Shown piece after piece: positions 55,474 through 63,886 of a DNA stretch of 64,000 bases. The stretch is from the NCBI RefSeq assembly GCF_010093125.1, contig NZ_NMZQ01000014.1, positions 1-64,000 of the forward strand, read 5' to 3'. Position 1 is the stretch's first letter. Every line of letters begins with the position of its first letter. The notes below the pieces were generated by a model that was not told the DNA's origin, did no database searches, and worked only from the letters and a program-made list of their open reading frames with translations. The DNA comes from Veillonella sp. R32 (GTDB lineage Bacteria; Bacillota; Negativicutes; Veillonellales; Veillonellaceae). Made by a program: the position numbers and the translations under genes.

Positions 55474-56754
55474 TTATACCACAGTGTACCTAATATTATC
55501 GATAATCAAACACACATTCTCTGTAATTTCCTCATAATCCTGAGCAGCTAACCCTAGCTTTTTGGCTACTTTAGAGCCCCATTCACACCAATGCCAAGTA
55601 TACTGACTATAGGTTGCCTTAAAATAGTTTATATTCCGTTGCTTTTCTCCCCGTAATTTTGAGGTTAAGCAACGAGGATAGACAATCGTAATTTCTTTAC
55701 TCGTCGCATTATAGTTCGTATCTATTTCAGTCTTACCTTCAACTTCACAGACAAGCTGCTTATTATACGCTGTATCAAAGGCCTCCATGTGTTGGTGTAA
55801 CAAAGTTTCTAGCTTTTGTTGCCATTGATAATTAACGACTAATTCACCCATGGCTGGCTCATAAGGACCGCCTACCAAGCCAATTCCTGCATCTAGGTCA
55901 GCCGTACTTTGTAGACCTGTGCGAATCACCTCAATATGGTAACTCTCAAAATACGTTTTCAAAAAAGCACTATAACGGATAGCTTCCTCCACTGTTAGCG
56001 GTGTATACTCACCAGCTACCACAGCATCGGCGAGTTCAGTATCGGCAATAACGAGGACGGGATAAATCCTCACAAAATCAGGTCTTAACTGACCAACAGC
56101 TACAGCGGTATGTACTAAGGTTTGCCAAGTTTCACCAGGTAAACCTGGCAACAATTGTATGCCTACAGTAAGCCCTCGTTCTTGTAACCGCTGTACCGCC
56201 TCTATGACCTCCCTAGCCGTATGACCACGCTTAGCCTGAATTAATATATCTTCATCCATGGATTGCACGCCAATTTCCACCGTACTAACACCATAAGCGA
56301 CTAAGACATCAATGGCTTCATCACTTAAAGCATCAGGCCTAGTAGAACAGCGAATACCATCAATGTGCCCCTCTTGTAGCGCTTCATAGGAAGGTTTTAA
56401 TAAACCTTCCTGTAAATCCCTAGGTAAAGCTGAAAAACTACCACCATAAAATGCGACTTCCCAATATTTATTAGATCGTTCATTGCCTACATACTCTGCA
56501 ATAGTCGCTTTTACATCTACTAAAGTCGCCTGTGCCCCGCCACTAGCAATACGATGTTGATTGCAAAAAATACACTGTTGCGGGCAACCTGCATGAGGAA
56601 TATAAAAAGGAATCAAGCCATGTTTGTTACGCTTACTTTTGTTACACTTACTTGTATTACGCTTACTTTTGTTACACTTACTTGTATTACGCTTACTTTT
56701 GTTACGCTGGCTTATATTATGCTTACTTATGTCACGCTTACTTATATGGCTCAT
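55474..56754 (-). CDS. Elp3-like radical SAM protein with a repeat-coded N-terminal extension
   Basis: A radical SAM enzyme with the [4Fe-4S] cysteines in GCPQQCIFC (C-x3-C-x2-C) and an Elp3/coproporphyrinogen-oxidase-like domain (YGGSFSALPRDLQEGLL; TVEIGVQSMD; GLPGETWQTLV). Homologues often sit between rnc and smc in clostridial genomes; a role in tRNA modification is suggested by similarity to Elp3, but a GNAT acetyltransferase domain is missing. The first ~45 residues consist of a pentapeptide repeat of type S-K-R-N-x coded by the 15-bp array at 56627-56746. ATG 56754, 5 bases after GAGG, is the only well-placed start, so the repeat seems to be translated. Confidence 0.85.
   Translation of the reverse strand: MSHISKRDISKHNISQRNKSKRNTSKCNKSKRNTSKCNKSKRNKHGLIPFYIPHAGCPQQCIFCNQHRIASGGAQATLVDVKATIAEYVGNERSNKYWEVAFYGGSFSALPRDLQEGLLKPSYEALQEGHIDGIRCSTRPDALSDEAIDVLVAYGVSTVEIGVQSMDEDILIQAKRGHTAREVIEAVQRLQERGLTVGIQLLPGLPGETWQTLVHTAVAVGQLRPDFVRIYPVLVIADTELADAVVAGEYTPLTVEEAIRYSAFLKTYFESYHIEVIRTGLQSTADLDAGIGLVGGPYEPAMGELVVNYQWQQKLETLLHQHMEAFDTAYNKQLVCEVEGKTEIDTNYNATSKEITIVYPRCLTSKLRGEKQRNINYFKATYSQYTWHWCEWGSKVAKKLGLAAQDYEEITENVCLIIDNIRYTVV
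56627..56746. repeat. 15-bp tandem repeat at the 5' end of the radical SAM gene
   Basis: Eight 15-base units begin at 56627, 56642, 56657, 56672, 56687, 56702, 56717 and 56732. TTACGCTTACTTTTG and TTACACTTACTTGTA alternate in the first five; the last three are diverged (for example TTACGCTGGCTTATA). The minus-strand frame is open and gives S-K-R/C-N-K/T pentapeptides. The units resemble those at 34184-34318. Confidence 0.92.
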
Positions 56755-56853
56755 ACTCACCTCGCCTAATGATGCTACCTACCATGATGGTCATCCAGAA
56801 TTCAAACGATTCTTTGATACTAAACATGGAATAACACGTTTTCTATACGAAAA

Positions 56854-56874
56854 AGGAGCGGATTAGCCGCTCCT
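56854..56874 (-). terminator. Intrinsic terminator after rnc
   Basis: AGGAGCGG (56854-56861) and CCGCTCCT (56867-56874) form an 8-bp GC-rich stem with a 5-base loop, followed on the minus strand by TTTTCG. It lies 19 bases past the rnc stop and closes the fab-rnc unit before the radical SAM gene. Confidence 0.85.
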
Positions 56875-56892
56875 CTATTTACATACACCTAA

Positions 56893-57645
56893 TTATAGCT
56901 GACAAGCACGTTTCCCTTCTAAATAGTCTAACGTAACTTGTGCTGCATTTTGCTCTGCTTCCTTCTTGCTCTTACCAGTTCCTGATCCATAGGCCGTACC
57001 TTCAATACGTACTTCCATGCAGAAAATTTTATCATGATCAGGGCCCGACTCGCTCAACAAGGTATAAGCAATCTGCTTTTCCCCTTCTTGCTGCACATAT
57101 TCTTGCAACATAGTCTTATAATCTTTGCCTAATTTACCAGCTTTGGCTTTTTCAAGATATCCTTTCAAATGACTCAATACGAACTGTGCCGCTACTTCAT
57201 ACGATGTATTGACATATAAAGCACCAATAACGGCTTCAAAGGTATCCGCCAAAATGGAGGCCCGTTCACGACCACCAGATGTGGCTTCCCCACGACCTAA
57301 CAACAAGTAGTTACCAAAATTTAATTTAGCACTACAAGTGGCTAAGGACGTTTCACATACAGTAGCTGCTTTAATTTTTGTCAGTTCACCCTCAGTCATT
57401 TGAGGATATGTAGTAAACAGATACTCGCCAATGATTAAGTCTAATACAGCGTCTCCTAAAAATTCAAGACGTTCATTATGCTTAACGCGAGCTGCTCTAT
57501 TTTCATTTGCATAAGACGTATGCGTAAACGCTCTGTCGAGCAAATTAATATCTGTCAAAGGTATACGCAAACGCGCCACAAGCTCTCGAAGCGCTGCTTC
57601 GCGAGCTTGGTGCGAGATTGTCTTATGAGTCTTACGGCCGCTCAA
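56893..57645 (-). CDS. rnc: Ribonuclease III
   Basis: Double-strand-specific RNase for rRNA and mRNA processing. The 250-aa protein has the signature NERLEFLGDAVLDL (residues 57-70), the second acidic site in ADTFEAVIGALYV and a C-terminal dsRNA-binding domain (YKTMLQEYVQ to KSKKEAEQNAAQVTLDYL). It starts with TTG at 57645 immediately after the fabF stop codon; GAGG, formed by the last fabF codons, is 5 bases upstream. Linkage of rnc to fab genes is common in bacteria. Confidence 0.96.
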   Translation of the reverse strand: MSGRKTHKTISHQAREAALRELVARLRIPLTDINLLDRAFTHTSYANENRAARVKHNERLEFLGDAVLDLIIGEYLFTTYPQMTEGELTKIKAATVCETSLATCSAKLNFGNYLLLGRGEATSGGRERASILADTFEAVIGALYVNTSYEVAAQFVLSHLKGYLEKAKAGKLGKDYKTMLQEYVQQEGEKQIAYTLLSESGPDHDKIFCMEVRIEGTAYGSGTGKSKKEAEQNAAQVTLDYLEGKRACQL

Positions 57646-58890
57646 TTAGTCCTCGTAACGACGAACGAGTAACGTCGCATTGTGACCACCAAAACCAAAG
57701 GAATTGGAAAGCGCACAATTAACTTTTAACTCACGAGCCCCTTCTTTTACATAATCCAAATCAAGTTCTGGATCAGGGTTCGTCAAGTTAATAGTTGGAT
57801 GGATTTTGCCAGTTTCAATTGCCATAGCCATAACAATAGCTTCAATAGCACCAGCAGCACCCAATAAGTGACCTGTCATGGATTTAGTGGAATTAATAGC
57901 TAAAGATTTAGCATGGTCACCAAATAATTCTTTGATAGCCAACGTTTCATTCTTATCATTAAGACCAGTAGAAGTACCATGAGCATTAATATAATTAATT
58001 TCGCTTGGATCAATACCAGCATCTTTAATAGCCAATTCCATACATTTGCGAGCTTGTAAACCACCTGGTGCTGGCGCTGTAATATGATATGCATCACCAT
58101 TACTACCATAACCAATTACTTCCGCATAAATGTGTGCACCACGAGCTTTCGCATGTTCTAATTCTTCAAGAACTACGATACCAGCCCCTTCACCCATAAC
58201 AAAACCATCACGTTCGGCATCAAATGGGCGAGATGCTTTTTCAGGTTCATCATTGCGTGTAGACATAGCTTTCATAGCAGCAAAACCGGCTACAGCAGCT
58301 GGCGAAATAGCCGCTTCAGTACCGCCTGCAAACATAATGTCTGCATCCCCACGAGCTACGATGCGGAACGCATCACCAATGGAGTTAGTACCAGATGCAC
58401 AAGCTGTAATATCAGTAATGGCTGGGCCACGAAGACCAAGTTCAATAGATACACGACCAGATACCATGTTAGCAATCATCATAGGCACTGCAAATGGACT
58501 TACACGATTAGGTCCTTTGTCAAATAACGTTACATATACATCGTGGATAGAGTCAATCCCACCGATACCAGTACCAACTACAGTACCACAACGGTCACGA
58601 TCTTCTTCATCCAAATCAAGTTTAGAATCGCGCAATGCTAATACAGCCGCAGCGATTGCAAATTGAGAGGAGCGGTCCATACGACGGGACTCTTTCTTCT
58701 CTACACCATATTCAGTAATATCAAAATCCTTCACTTCACCAGCGATGCGGGTAGCATATTCAGAAGCATCAAAATGCGTAATCGGACCAATACCAGATTT
58801 ACCTGCTAATAACGCTTCATAAAAAGCCTCTTTACCAGTGCCTACAGGCGTTATAGCCCCTAAACCAGTAATAACAACACGTTTTTCCAA
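57646..58890 (-). CDS. fabF: 3-oxoacyl-[ACP] synthase II
   Basis: Elongating condensing enzyme of type II fatty acid synthesis. The 414-aa protein has catalytic C164 in ITACASGTNSIG and the two histidines in NAHGTSTGLND and GHLLGAAGAIEA. It starts with TTG at 58890: GAGGTG lies 6 bases upstream and no ATG or GTG is nearby. rnc follows with no gap. A nitronate-monooxygenase-like flavoprotein gene precedes it. Confidence 0.97.
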   Translation of the reverse strand: MEKRVVITGLGAITPVGTGKEAFYEALLAGKSGIGPITHFDASEYATRIAGEVKDFDITEYGVEKKESRRMDRSSQFAIAAAVLALRDSKLDLDEEDRDRCGTVVGTGIGGIDSIHDVYVTLFDKGPNRVSPFAVPMMIANMVSGRVSIELGLRGPAITDITACASGTNSIGDAFRIVARGDADIMFAGGTEAAISPAAVAGFAAMKAMSTRNDEPEKASRPFDAERDGFVMGEGAGIVVLEELEHAKARGAHIYAEVIGYGSNGDAYHITAPAPGGLQARKCMELAIKDAGIDPSEINYINAHGTSTGLNDKNETLAIKELFGDHAKSLAINSTKSMTGHLLGAAGAIEAIVMAMAIETGKIHPTINLTNPDPELDLDYVKEGARELKVNCALSNSFGFGGHNATLLVRRYED

Positions 58891-58928
58891 TTATTTCACC
58901 TCACATGTAAACTATGCATTGAAATACA

Positions 58929-59885
58929 TTAATCAATACGGGAAACTTCATTCAATAAACGAGCAAAGATTTCCTTAACTGGCAAAATCTCATCTACTTT
59001 GCGCATATTATTGCCGGAGAATACTAAACCATTCTCCACGTCACCTTGCTGTGCCCGTTCCAATGCTTTAATCAAACAAAATCGATGAGAGCAATGTTTT
59101 AAACAACGATCACATTCAGTTGGTGGTGGTACAGTACCATCCAATACAGTGGTGGCAAATTTATTACGAATTGCCTGTCCTGGTAGACCCACTGGACTTT
59201 CTATTAACACTACATCTTCAGCTTTGGTTGTACGTACGTACATTTTTTTCAATTCGTCCGATGCATTGCATTCTACACTAGCTGCAAAACGACTACCCAT
59301 TTGGACGCCATTAGCACCTAATTTAATCATTTCTACAATATCTTTCCCGTCTAACACGCCGCCCGCGCCAATTACAGGAATATTTTTAACGGCCTTTACA
59401 ACTTCAGGTACAATTTCACGAGATGAGCGATTTGTACCTAAATGACCGCCTGCTTCACTGCCTTCAACGATGACAGCAGCCGCACCTAATCCTTCGGAAA
59501 TACGAGCGAGTTTTCCAGAGGACACAATCGGTACAATGGGCGTACCTGATTCTTTCCCCATACCAAACATATCACGAGAAAAACCTGCGCCTGCTACCAC
59601 AAGGTCAATACCTTCTTCAATAGCGGTTCGCACAAGGCCAGCAAAACCAGAGGCTGCTACCATTGCATTTATACCAATAATACCCGTAGGTGATAATTTT
59701 CGAGCTAATTTAATTTCATAACGTAATTCATCAAATGGCATACCGGAGGCCGCAATGAGACCAATGCCACCTTCATTAGCTACAGCCGCGGCAAGACGTG
59801 CTGTAGACAATCTGATTGCCATGCCACCTTGAATAATGGGCACCTTTGCCACCAGATTTCCGATGCGAAGTTCAGGGAGCTTCAC
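58929..59885 (-). CDS. FabK-like flavoprotein (nitronate monooxygenase family) with a cysteine cluster
   Basis: A 318-aa FMN-dependent TIM-barrel protein of the nitronate monooxygenase/FabK family: VPIIQGGMAIRLS, the EGSEAGGHLG segment with H148, GAGGVLDGKDIVEMIKLGA and GVQMGSRF. It is only distantly like the true FabK encoded at 61931. After the barrel core it has C258-x2-C261-x3-C265-x4-C270 (TECDRCLKHCSHRFC), absent from classical FabK, which may bind a metal or Fe-S centre. The start is GTG 59885 with AGGAGG 8 bases upstream. Its place between acpP and fabF suggests a role in fatty acid synthesis, but the reaction is unknown. Confidence 0.82.
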   Translation of the reverse strand: MKLPELRIGNLVAKVPIIQGGMAIRLSTARLAAAVANEGGIGLIAASGMPFDELRYEIKLARKLSPTGIIGINAMVAASGFAGLVRTAIEEGIDLVVAGAGFSRDMFGMGKESGTPIVPIVSSGKLARISEGLGAAAVIVEGSEAGGHLGTNRSSREIVPEVVKAVKNIPVIGAGGVLDGKDIVEMIKLGANGVQMGSRFAASVECNASDELKKMYVRTTKAEDVVLIESPVGLPGQAIRNKFATTVLDGTVPPPTECDRCLKHCSHRFCLIKALERAQQGDVENGLVFSGNNMRKVDEILPVKEIFARLLNEVSRID

Positions 59886-59914
59886 TATAAATTCCTCCTG
59901 TTACGTATACCGAC

Positions 59915-59935
59915 TAGGGGGCGCCAAGCCCCCTA
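59915..59935 (-). other. GC-rich hairpin between acpP and the flavoprotein gene
   Basis: TAGGGGGC (59915-59922) pairs with GCCCCCTA (59928-59935) around a 5-base loop. On the minus strand no U-run follows (GTCGGTATACG), so it is not a standard terminator. It may protect the acpP message end or partly reduce downstream expression. Confidence 0.65.
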
Positions 59936-59949
59936 ACGGTGCACAAGTC

Positions 59950-60186
59950 TTACGCTTCTTTGATAGAATCGATGTATTCTACCGTATCTTTCACTGTTTT
60001 AATTTTTTCAGCTACATCATCAGGAATTTCAACATTGAATTCTTCTTCGAAAGCCATGATCAATTCAACGATGTCTAAGGAGTCAGCTCCTAAGTCGTCA
60101 ATGAATGTAGAATCAATCTTAACTTCAGCTTCGTCAACGCCTAACTGTTCCACAACGATCGCTTTTACTTTATCAAACGTGGTCAT
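59950..60186 (-). CDS. acpP: Acyl carrier protein
   Basis: Carries growing acyl chains on a phosphopantetheine attached to S36 in the DSL motif ([12 protein letters not shown]). The 78-aa protein is acidic and full length, starting MTTFDKV. The frame is open to 60207, but ATG 60186 has AGGAGG about 10 bases upstream and fits the family. It is followed by a GC-rich hairpin. Confidence 0.97.
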   Translation of the reverse strand: MTTFDKVKAIVVEQLGVDEAEVKIDSTFIDDLGADSLDIVELIMAFEEEFNVEIPDDVAEKIKTVKDTVEYIDSIKEA

Positions 60187-60226
60187 TGTGATTTCACCTC
60201 CTTTCACTATTGCTTGCTATATGTCT

Positions 60227-60970
60227 CTACATTACCATGCCGCCATCAACATTAATGACTTGTCCAGTAATATAGCTTGCCATATCACTTGCTAAGAAGG
60301 TAGCTACTACAGCTACTTCTTCTGGCTCAGCCATACGACCTAATGGAATCGTATGAACCATTGCTTCTTTCACTTTATCAGGTAAAACATCAGTCATATC
60401 TGTGTGAATGAAACCTGGTGCAATGGCATTTACCGTGATACCACGGGATGCCAATTCTTTAGCACAAGTTTTTGTAAAACCAATCACGCCTGCTTTAGAA
60501 GCACTATAGTTAGCTTGACCAGCATTACCCGTCACACCTACAACGGATGTCATATTAACAATTTTACCACTACGCTGTTTCATCATAATCTTAGAAACAG
60601 CTTTAGTTACTAGATATACGCCTTTAAGGTTGATGTTCATTACATCATCCCAATCGCTATCTTTCATACGCATAAGCAAACCATCACGAGTGATGCCCGC
60701 ATTATTTACCAAGATATCAATGCGACCAAATGCTGTATGAGCTTCTTCAACCATAGCGGCTACTTCTTCAGCATCGCCTACATTAGCTTTTACTTTAATC
60801 GCTTTGCGACCAAGCGCAACGATAGCATCTACCGTTTCTTGCGCCGCACCTTCACTACCGCTGTAGTTAACCACTACATCAGCACCTTGCTTAGCCATTA
60901 AAATAGCAATCGCACGACCAATACCACGAGAAGCACCAGTTACTAAGGCAACTTTATCTGTTAAATGCAT
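60227..60970 (-). CDS. fabG: 3-oxoacyl-[ACP] reductase
   Basis: NADPH-dependent short-chain dehydrogenase that reduces beta-ketoacyl-ACP. The 247-aa protein has TGASRGIGRA at 11-20, NNAG at 89-92, S142, and Y155/K159 in YSASK. It ends NVDGGMVM, the usual FabG end. ATG 60970 comes one base after the fabD stop with AGGGGG nine bases upstream; the frame opens earlier at 60997. Confidence 0.97.
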   Translation of the reverse strand: MHLTDKVALVTGASRGIGRAIAILMAKQGADVVVNYSGSEGAAQETVDAIVALGRKAIKVKANVGDAEEVAAMVEEAHTAFGRIDILVNNAGITRDGLLMRMKDSDWDDVMNINLKGVYLVTKAVSKIMMKQRSGKIVNMTSVVGVTGNAGQANYSASKAGVIGFTKTCAKELASRGITVNAIAPGFIHTDMTDVLPDKVKEAMVHTIPLGRMAEPEEVAVVATFLASDMASYITGQVINVDGGMVM

Positions 60971-60971
60971 T

Positions 60972-61913
60972 TTATCGAACCCCCTGTAAAAATTCAAGAG
61001 TTTTTCCTAAGGAATCTACATCTTCCACATTCGCTAATTGCATTTCCTTATTAATTTTCTTGGTAAATCCTGTTAAGACTTTGCCTGGGCCTACTTCTAC
61101 GAAAGCCCCTACGCCTTCATTAATCATAGTAGCTACACAGTCTTCCCAAAGTACTGGATGGGCTGCTTGCACAACTAAGGATTCTTTAATAGTGTCTGCT
61201 TTAGTTAAAATTTGACCAGTTACATTAACTACTACTGGAATAGCTGCATCTTTAACCGTAATTTTATCTAATTCTTCTTTCAAACGAGCGGCTGCTGGTT
61301 CCATTAAACGGCTATGGAAAGGAGCACTTACTGGCAACATAACGGCCCGTTTAGCACCAGCTGCTTTCATTTCTTCCGCTGCTTTTTCAACCGCAGCGGT
61401 TGCCCCAGCAATAACGATTTGCCCTGGGCAATTAAAGTTAACAGCCTGTACAGAACCAACTTCGTTATTTACTTTTTCACAAATGCTTACCACTTCTTCA
61501 CGAGGCAAGGCTAAAATAGCCGCCATAGCCCCTTCACCTAATGGCACGGCATCTTGCATAAATTCGCCACGTTTGTGTACTACATATACGGCATCTTTAA
61601 AGTCAAGTACGCCTGCTGCCACTAAGGCACTGTATTCACCTAAGCTATGACCACCTACAATATCAGGAGTAATGCCTTTTTCTTTAAGTACTTCATAACA
61701 TGCTACACTAGCTGTCAAAATAGCTGGTTGTGTATTAGCGGTCTTAACTAATTCAGTGTCAGGACCTTCAAAACATAATTTGGAAATGGAATAGCCTAAT
61801 GCTTCATCAGCTTCAGCGAACCGTTGTTTAACAATGTCAAATTCATTGTATAAGTCTTGAAGCATACCTACTTTTTGAGAACCTTGGCCAGGAAATACAA
61901 ATGCTGTTTTCAC
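60972..61913 (-). CDS. fabD: Malonyl-CoA:ACP transacylase
   Basis: Moves malonyl from CoA to ACP to supply the elongation unit. The 313-aa protein has FPGQGSQKVGM at the start, nucleophile S90 in GGHSLGEYSAL and the catalytic His in APFHSRLM. The start is GTG 61913 with GGAGG 8 bases upstream. It lies between fabK and fabG, a usual order in Firmicutes. Confidence 0.97.
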   Translation of the reverse strand: MKTAFVFPGQGSQKVGMLQDLYNEFDIVKQRFAEADEALGYSISKLCFEGPDTELVKTANTQPAILTASVACYEVLKEKGITPDIVGGHSLGEYSALVAAGVLDFKDAVYVVHKRGEFMQDAVPLGEGAMAAILALPREEVVSICEKVNNEVGSVQAVNFNCPGQIVIAGATAAVEKAAEEMKAAGAKRAVMLPVSAPFHSRLMEPAAARLKEELDKITVKDAAIPVVVNVTGQILTKADTIKESLVVQAAHPVLWEDCVATMINEGVGAFVEVGPGKVLTGFTKKINKEMQLANVEDVDSLGKTLEFLQGVR

Positions 61914-61930
61914 TAGTAACGCCTCCTGTA

Positions 61931-62875
61931 TTATTTAATGATTTTCTGTAAGCCACCGATTACGGTTTCAGTTTCGCTCATAATATCTTTAATGATTTGA
62001 GCACATGGTTTTACATCATGTAACATACCAGAAATCTGCCCAATCATAACAGAGCCATTTTTAACATCCCCTTCAATAGCGGCTTTACGAAGCGCGCCAG
62101 CACCTAGTTCTTCAAGCTGCTCTTTTGGTGCCCCACTGAATTCCAATTCTTGGTACTGATGGGATAATAAGTTTTCTAAAATACGCACTGGATGACCTGT
62201 TGTAAGACCTGTCATTACTGTAGAACGGTCTTTAGCTTTAAGTACTGCTTCCTTGTAGTTTGGATGGGCAATACATTCTTCGGATAATACGAAGCGACTA
62301 CCCATTTGTACTGCACTAGCACCTAAAGCAAAGGCTGCAGCCGCACCACGACCATCAGCAATACCGCCAGCAGCAATTACTGGTACATTAACAGCATCAG
62401 CAATCTGAGGAATTAAACACATAGTCGTAATTTCCCCTACGTGACCACCAGACTCAGTACCTTCTGCTACTACCGCATCAATACCACCACGCAATAAACG
62501 TTTAGCTAACAATACAGACGCTACTACAGGAATGACTTTAGTACCAATTTCTTTCAAAGCTGGTACATAGGTGCTTGGATTACCAGCACCAGTAGTAATT
62601 ACTGGTACGCGTTCTTCTAATACCACTTGCATAACTTCTTTTACAAATGGAGACATTAACATAATATTACAACCAAATGGTTTGCTCGTACGTTCTTTTA
62701 ATTTATGAATTTCATTACGAAATACATCGGGTGGCATATGACCAGCCCCAATAATACCAAGGCCGCCCCCTTCAGACACAGCCGCAGCAAGTTCAGCGGT
62801 ACCGAGCCAAGCCATACCACCTTGGAATATAGGATACTCAATCCCTAATAAATCACAAATATCAGTCTTAATCAT
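61931..62875 (-). CDS. fabK: Enoyl-[ACP] reductase II, FMN-dependent
   Basis: Last reductive step of each elongation cycle, using the flavoprotein FabK instead of FabI, as in Streptococcus pneumoniae. The 314-aa protein has YPIFQGGMAWLG, GCNIMLMSPFV, VAEGTESGGHVGEITTM with the catalytic His, and AAGGIADGRGAAAAFALGA, all close to pneumococcal FabK. FabK enzymes are known to be insensitive to triclosan. GGAGG lies 10 bases before the ATG. Flanked by fabH and fabD. Confidence 0.95.
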   Translation of the reverse strand: MIKTDICDLLGIEYPIFQGGMAWLGTAELAAAVSEGGGLGIIGAGHMPPDVFRNEIHKLKERTSKPFGCNIMLMSPFVKEVMQVVLEERVPVITTGAGNPSTYVPALKEIGTKVIPVVASVLLAKRLLRGGIDAVVAEGTESGGHVGEITTMCLIPQIADAVNVPVIAAGGIADGRGAAAAFALGASAVQMGSRFVLSEECIAHPNYKEAVLKAKDRSTVMTGLTTGHPVRILENLLSHQYQELEFSGAPKEQLEELGAGALRKAAIEGDVKNGSVMIGQISGMLHDVKPCAQIIKDIMSETETVIGGLQKIIK

Positions 62876-62890
62876 GATGGTTGTTCCTCC

Positions 62891-63886
62891 TTAGTACCAT
62901 TTCATTACCAAGCCTGCCCAAGTCAAGCCAGCTCCAAAGCCAGCAAAGGCGACTGTATGATCTCGTTTCACGAAGCCAGACCGCACTGCTTCATCCAAAG
63001 CAATACCAATGGATGCGGCAGAGGTGTTGCCATATTTAGGCAAATTAATGAAGACTTTATCTTCTGGCATTTTCAAGCGGTGAGCCGCCGAATCAATAAT
63101 ACGTTTATTTGCTTGGTGTGGAATGAAACGATCCAAATCTTCTAACTTTAGACCGGCTCGTTCTAATGCATTAAGAGCGGTACGCCCCATTGTTTTTACA
63201 GCAAATTTATATACTTCAGCGCCATCCATATGAATATAGGTTAACCCTTCTTCAATTCGTTTGTCATTTTGCAACATCGCCGTGCCACTGGCCGGAATGC
63301 ACAAGGACATGCCACCAGCACCGCTAGCACCCATATCCATACCTAGCATACCATAGCCTTCCGGTACAGTCGATACAACAGCAGCCCCTGCTCCATCACC
63401 AAACAAAACGCAGGTGCCTCTGTCTTGCCAATTAACAACGCGGGACATTACTTCAACGCCGATAACTAATACGTGTTTAAATAGCTGATTACTTACATAA
63501 CTGCCAGCTGTAATCAAACCGTATACAAATCCTGAGCAAGCAGCCCCTAAATCAAACGCAGCAGCCTTAGTCGCTCCTAAATTAGCTTGCACTAAACAAG
63601 CGGTAGAAGGAATGCTCATATCGCCAGTTAAAGTCGCTACAATAATACAATCAATATCTTCGGCCGTCAAGCCTGCACTGGCCATAGCACGGCGAGCCGC
63701 TTCAGTAGCCATATCAGATGCGTTCATACCCTCAGGGGCAATGCGACGCTCTTCAATGCCGGTGCGTTCACGAATCCATTGATCAGTCGTGTCTACGATT
63801 TTTTCTAGATCAGCGTTGGTCACAATATTATCCGGTACAAAGCTGCCTGTACCAATAATACCGACCGGCTTAGTCCACATCGTCAT
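62891..63886 (-). CDS. fabH: 3-oxoacyl-[ACP] synthase III
   Basis: Starts fatty acid synthesis by joining an acyl-CoA primer to malonyl-ACP. The 331-aa protein has catalytic C117 in LGAACSGFVYGL, His in FIPHQANKRI and Asn in YGNTSAAS. I take ATG 63886, 9 bases after AAGGAG; ATG at codon 3 is too far. Its first 17 bases overlap the end of plsX, so translation is probably coupled. Confidence 0.97.
   Translation of the reverse strand: MTMWTKPVGIIGTGSFVPDNIVTNADLEKIVDTTDQWIRERTGIEERRIAPEGMNASDMATEAARRAMASAGLTAEDIDCIIVATLTGDMSIPSTACLVQANLGATKAAAFDLGAACSGFVYGLITAGSYVSNQLFKHVLVIGVEVMSRVVNWQDRGTCVLFGDGAGAAVVSTVPEGYGMLGMDMGASGAGGMSLCIPASGTAMLQNDKRIEEGLTYIHMDGAEVYKFAVKTMGRTALNALERAGLKLEDLDRFIPHQANKRIIDSAAHRLKMPEDKVFINLPKYGNTSAASIGIALDEAVRSGFVKRDHTVAFAGFGAGLTWAGLVMKWY

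Noticed and set aside
56627-56746. CRISPR array
   Set aside because: Units are 15 bases, directly adjacent without unique spacers, and no cas genes are present; the same applies to 34184-34318 and 6765-6859.
56554-56866. Plus-strand frames through the 15-bp repeat coding Leu/Thr or Tyr-rich peptides
   Set aside because: All three phases of a 15-bp repeat can stay open; the minus-strand frame continues into the radical SAM domain and has a good ribosome site.
58130-58666. 178-codon plus-strand frame opposite fabF
   Set aside because: It is an antisense frame of a highly conserved gene, with low-complexity Ala/Pro/Ser content and no start signal.
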